Below, piece after piece: positions 7,539 through 9,581 of a stretch of DNA of 9,581 bases. Every line of letters begins with the position of its first letter. Position 1 is the stretch's first letter. Location: contig JAGOVD010000016.1 in the NCBI GenBank assembly GCA_018060905.1, positions 1-9,581 on the forward strand, given 5' to 3'. The notes beneath the pieces were generated by a model that searched no databases, was not told the DNA's origin, and saw only the letters and a program-made list of their open reading frames with translations. The DNA is from Minisyncoccota bacterium (GTDB taxonomy: Bacteria; Patescibacteriota; Minisyncoccia; Phycocordibacterales; UBA9973). The position numbers and the translations under genes were made by a program.

Positions 7539-7612
7539 TTCGTAAAGTTGAAAGTTATAAAGTTTATAAAGTAGCCGTAACGACCTTTATAAACTTTATA
7601 ACTTTATGAACT
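7537..7612. repeat. AT-rich intergenic inverted repeat, 13-nt loop
   Basis: The core arms 7551-7571 and 7585-7605 are perfectly complementary over 21 nt. An alternative register pairs 7537-7549 with 7600-7612 (one mismatch) and 7557-7571 with 7585-7599, leaving GAAAGTT (7550-7556) as a duplicated unit. The arms consist of variants of AAAGTTTATAAAG, the same unit found around the four-helix-bundle gene. The left arm begins within the TAG stop of the PrgI-family gene. No T-tract follows the stem, so it is not a standard intrinsic terminator, although a role in ending or stabilising transcripts is possible. Confidence 0.85.
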
Positions 7613-7640
7613 TTCTACTGAGCCGTAGTATACTACGGCT
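7607..7640 (+). promoter_or_regulatory. Palindromic promoter of the TraC-like gene
   Basis: AGCCGTAGTATACTACGGCT (7621-7640) is a perfect 20-bp palindrome centred on the -10 TATACT (7629-7634). The ATG at 7643 is eight nucleotides after the hexamer. A -35-like TGAACT (7607-7612) sits 16 nt upstream at the edge of the repeat arm. The palindrome could be an operator for a dimeric regulator, or an RNA hairpin if transcription begins further upstream. No Shine-Dalgarno sequence is present. Confidence 0.5.
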
Positions 7641-7642
7641 GT

Positions 7643-8281
7643 ATGGCTACCATCGGCACACCTGCCCAACAATTCGTCCCCGTCAAAGAAGTGCGCGATG
7701 GTATCGTCGTTCTCAAAGACGGTTCGCTCTGTATGGTCGTCCTCGTCTCGTCGATCAACCTCTCGCTCAAATCCTACGATGAACAACGGGCAACCCTCAT
7801 GCAGTTTCAAAACTTTCTCAACACGCTCGATTTCCCAATACAAATAGTCATACAATCACGCCGGTATGATATCCGTCCGTACATCCTCACACTCCAAAAC
7901 CGCCTCAAAGATCAAGTCGAACCCCTCTTGCAAGTCCAGACTCGTGAATACATCCAGTTCATTCAGTCATTTACCGATCAGGTCAACATCATGCGCAAAT
8001 CGTTTTTTGTCACTATTCCGTACATTCCGCCGATTCTCAGCCAGCAAAAAGGCATCGCAAAAGTATTTTCATTTTTCAACAAGACCGATCCTACCGCTCA
8101 GACCGTGAGTGACTTCGAAGAGCAACGCACCCAACTCGAAGAACGAGTGAGTGTCGTCGAGCAAGGCCTCTCGCGTGTCGGCCTCCGAGTGGCACAGCTC
8201 GGCACCGAAGAAGTCATCGAGCTCCTCTACAAAACCTTCAACCCAGGAGAGAGCACGACTTCTGCGAAGTCGGCGAGTTAA
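7643..8281 (+). CDS. TraC-like domain protein (VirB4 N-terminal-domain relative without ATPase domain)
   Basis: The 212-residue soluble protein begins with a segment typical of the N-terminal domain of TraC/VirB4-type proteins: VPVKEVRDGIVVLKDGSLCMVVLVSSINL (about 12-41), then SYDEQRATLMQFQNFLNTLDFPIQIVIQSRRYD. A helical second part follows, with MRKSFFVTIPYIPP and a predicted coil EEQRTQLEERVSVVEQGLSRV before IELLYKTFNP. There is no Walker A or B motif. The complete VirB4 downstream has its own N-terminal region, so this is not a split VirB4 but a separate stand-alone domain. It is often seen between PrgI and VirB4 in Patescibacteria (recollection, not tested here). It may assemble with VirB4 at the membrane face. 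The start is supported by the palindromic promoter and by family-like first residues. Confidence 0.8.
   Translation: MATIGTPAQQFVPVKEVRDGIVVLKDGSLCMVVLVSSINLSLKSYDEQRATLMQFQNFLNTLDFPIQIVIQSRRYDIRPYILTLQNRLKDQVEPLLQVQTREYIQFIQSFTDQVNIMRKSFFVTIPYIPPILSQQKGIAKVFSFFNKTDPTAQTVSDFEEQRTQLEERVSVVEQGLSRVGLRVAQLGTEEVIELLYKTFNPGESTTSAKSAS
8256..8272 (+). other. Hairpin CGACTTC-tgc-GAAGTCG at the 3' end of the TraC-like gene
   Basis: A perfect 7-bp stem with a 3-nt loop lies within the last codons of the gene, encoding part of the TTSAKSAS tail. It is followed by GCGAGTTAAAAG, not a T-run, so it is at most a weak terminator or transcript-end stabiliser. Confidence 0.6.
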
Positions 8282-8355
8282 AAGTTATAAAGTTTGTAAT
8301 GTATAAAGTAAGGGCACTTGTGACTACTTTATAAACTTTTAACCTTATGAACTTT
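8277..8355. repeat. AT-rich intergenic inverted repeat, 14-nt loop
   Basis: GTTAAAAGTT (8277-8286) pairs perfectly with 8334-8343, and TATAAAGTA (8302-8310) pairs with 8325-8333. The left arm has 15 unpaired bases between (8287-8301). The loop is 8311-8324. The arms are built of the same AAAGTTTATAAAG-like units as the two preceding spacers but are more degenerate. The stem again starts at the stop codon of the preceding gene and ends just before the next promoter. Confidence 0.8.
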
Positions 8356-8380
8356 CTCCTTGCCTTGTAGTATACTAAAG
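8348..8380 (+). promoter_or_regulatory. Promoter of virB4 with palindromic -10 TAGTATACTA
   Basis: TATACT (8371-8376) lies nine nucleotides before the ATG at 8386. A -35-like TGAACT (8348-8353) is 17 nt upstream, the best spacing of the three spacer promoters. TAGTATACTA is a perfect 10-bp palindrome, flanked by CCTT and AAGG arms that would pair if one base (G) on the left were bulged. AAAGG before the ATG could act as a weak ribosome binding site. Confidence 0.5.
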
Positions 8381-8385
8381 GCACA

Positions 8386-9581
8386 ATGTCTCTCTTTGGA
8401 TCGAGCGAAAAAAAACAAGACAACAAACGACTTCCGATACTACCATCAGAGGTGCATGAGTGGGCGACTATGGAGCTCGCGGACAAGATAGCACCCTCTG
8501 CTATCGAGATCACCCCTAAATCCATGCGCATCGGCGACAAGACCGTGCGCACATTTTTCGTCATTGCATACCCTCGATACCTCACCGACAACTGGTTCAC
8601 TCCGATCATCAACCTCGACAAAATCTTTGATGTCGCTATCTATATCAACCCGATTGAAACATCAGAACTGTTGAAACATTTCCAAAAGAAGATTGCGGAA
8701 GTTGAAAGTCAGATCATCGTTCGACAACAAAAAGGTCTGGTTCGCGACCCAATGCTCGACACCGCATACCAAGACCTCGAAGAGCTCCGTGACAACCTCA
8801 CGCAAGCACAGGAAAAAATGTTCAATATCGGCTTCTACATCACGATCTACGCTGATAACGACAACGACCTATTTCGCACCGAGAGTGAGATCAAGAGCAT
8901 GCTCGAATCCAAGATGATCTATATCAAACCGGCCCTGTTCCAAGAAGAGGACGGCTTCAAGACCGTCGTTCCCCTCGGTACCGACAAGCTCAACATTATC
9001 CAGAAGCTCAACTCAGAACCTATCTCAAGCATGTTTCCGTTCGTCTCGTTTGACCTTACAAGTGAGACCGGTATCCTCTATGGCGTCAACCGCCACAACT
9101 CTTCCCTCGTCATCTTTGACCGGTTCTCCCTTGAGAACTACAACTCCATCATTTTTGCAAAATCTGGTGCTGGTAAATCATACGCGACAAAACTCGAGAT
9201 CATCCGTACCCTCATGTTTGATACTGATGTCATCGTGATTGACCCTGAGCGTGAGTACGAGTACCTCGCCGAAGCAATCGGGGGGCGGTACTTCAACATC
9301 TCACTCTCGTCAGATAACCACATCAACCCCTTTGACCTACCAATCCCGCGCGTCGATGAATCTCCTGCAGATGTGTTGCGCTCCAACATCATAAACCTCG
9401 TCGGACTCTTCCGTATCATGCTCGGAGGCCTCAGTGCCGAAGAAGACTCTATCATTGACCGTGCAATCACCGAGACCTATAGCTTGAAAGACATCACTCC
9501 TGAGAGTGACTTTGCCACGATCGAGCCCCCATTGTTGTCTGACTTTGAAATGGTGCTCTCCGGTATGGAGGGGACAGAGAG
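8386..9581 (+). CDS. virB4: VirB4-family type IV secretion ATPase (3' partial)
   Basis: The first 398 residues are present and the gene runs off the right edge with no stop. The N-terminal part (about 1-240) matches a VirB4/CagE/TrbE-type domain, with IGDKTVRTFFVIAYPRYL near residue 50 and an E/Q-rich helical region (about 100-150). The ATPase domain then begins: Walker A is AKSGAGKS (258-265, preceded by YNSIIF), and the strand VIVIDPEREYEYL (about 282-294) is the VirB4-type IDPExEY motif. INPFDLP follows at about 311-317, also typical of the family. The Walker B and C-terminal motifs lie beyond the window. VirB4 powers substrate transfer or pilus assembly at the cytoplasmic face and usually docks on VirB3/PrgI, encoded two genes upstream. 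The start at 8386 is supported by the family-like opening MSLFG and the promoter upstream. Confidence 0.92.
   Translation, partial: MSLFGSSEKKQDNKRLPILPSEVHEWATMELADKIAPSAIEITPKSMRIGDKTVRTFFVIAYPRYLTDNWFTPIINLDKIFDVAIYINPIETSELLKHFQKKIAEVESQIIVRQQKGLVRDPMLDTAYQDLEELRDNLTQAQEKMFNIGFYITIYADNDNDLFRTESEIKSMLESKMIYIKPALFQEEDGFKTVVPLGTDKLNIIQKLNSEPISSMFPFVSFDLTSETGILYGVNRHNSSLVIFDRFSLENYNSIIFAKSGAGKSYATKLEIIRTLMFDTDVIVIDPEREYEYLAEAIGGRYFNISLSSDNHINPFDLPIPRVDESPADVLRSNIINLVGLFRIMLGGLSAEEDSIIDRAITETYSLKDITPESDFATIEPPLLSDFEMVLSGMEGTE

Noticed and set aside
7537..7612. Intrinsic (rho-independent) terminator
   Set aside because: The stem is almost entirely AT and there is no T-run after it; the same structure is followed directly by a promoter. 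I list it as an inverted repeat with possible effects on transcript ends.
7643..8281. virB4 broken into two pieces by a frameshift or insertion
   Set aside because: The downstream gene has its own promoter, start and N-terminal region, and the upstream protein has no overlap with the ATPase part; they are two separate genes.
6685..8355. CRISPR array
   Set aside because: The repeats are few, degenerate, inverted and separated by whole genes; there are no regular spacers and no cas genes.
2..9581. Alternative genetic code (UGA read as Gly, as in Gracilibacteria/SR1)
   Set aside because: UGA ends two genes (6683-6685 and 6724-6726 on the minus strand), and no in-frame UGA interrupts the conserved genes.

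Overview
The window most likely comes from a member of the Patescibacteria (Candidate Phyla Radiation), probably the Paceibacterota/Parcubacteria side. This is inferred from gene content and order: a large secreted Thr-rich protein, a small anchored protein, a giant VirB6/TrbL-like membrane protein, a PrgI-family protein, a TraC-like domain protein and a VirB4 ATPase. A stand-alone 23S-rRNA-IVS-type four-helix-bundle protein fits the same picture. TGA, TAG and TAA all behave as stops, so the standard bacterial code applies, not the UGA-Gly code of Gracilibacteria/SR1. No rRNA or other taxonomic marker is present, so the assignment stays tentative.

Layout. Positions 2-6685 hold four closely packed plus-strand genes. 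They are the C-terminal part of a large protein (2-1306), a membrane-anchored protein with a Thr/Pro linker (1314-2264), a 1275-residue polytopic VirB6-like protein with a signal peptide (2307-6134) and a small probably cytoplasmic protein (6137-6685). Positions 6685-7103 hold a minus-strand four-helix-bundle (S23/IVP family) gene enclosed by a 27-bp inverted repeat. Positions 7131-9581 return to plus-strand secretion genes: PrgI-family protein, TraC-like domain protein, and VirB4 ATPase, which runs off the right edge. There is no gene-free stretch longer than about 110 bases.

Together the plus-strand genes look like the inner-membrane and ATPase core of a type IV secretion-like machine: VirB4 as motor, PrgI as its VirB3-like membrane partner, the giant VirB6-like protein as channel or scaffold, and the first two genes as likely envelope-exposed components. 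No relaxase, coupling protein or pilin is visible in this window.

The most unusual signal is in the three spacers before the PrgI, TraC-like and VirB4 genes. Each has the same architecture: the stop codon of the preceding gene touches the left arm of an AT-rich inverted repeat, then comes a loop, then the right arm, then a conserved block, then a (partly) palindromic -10 element TAGTATACT, and an ATG only 6-9 nt downstream. In two spacers the loop is 13-14 nt. In the first the 'loop' contains the whole four-helix-bundle gene. This resembles the intervening sequences of 23S rRNA, where a protein of the same family is encoded inside a long stem, but here it lies inside a protein-coding locus. 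Five of the seven plus-strand genes whose starts are visible or nearly so have a -10-like hexamer ending 6-9 nt before the start codon and no clear Shine-Dalgarno sequence, which suggests leaderless mRNAs.
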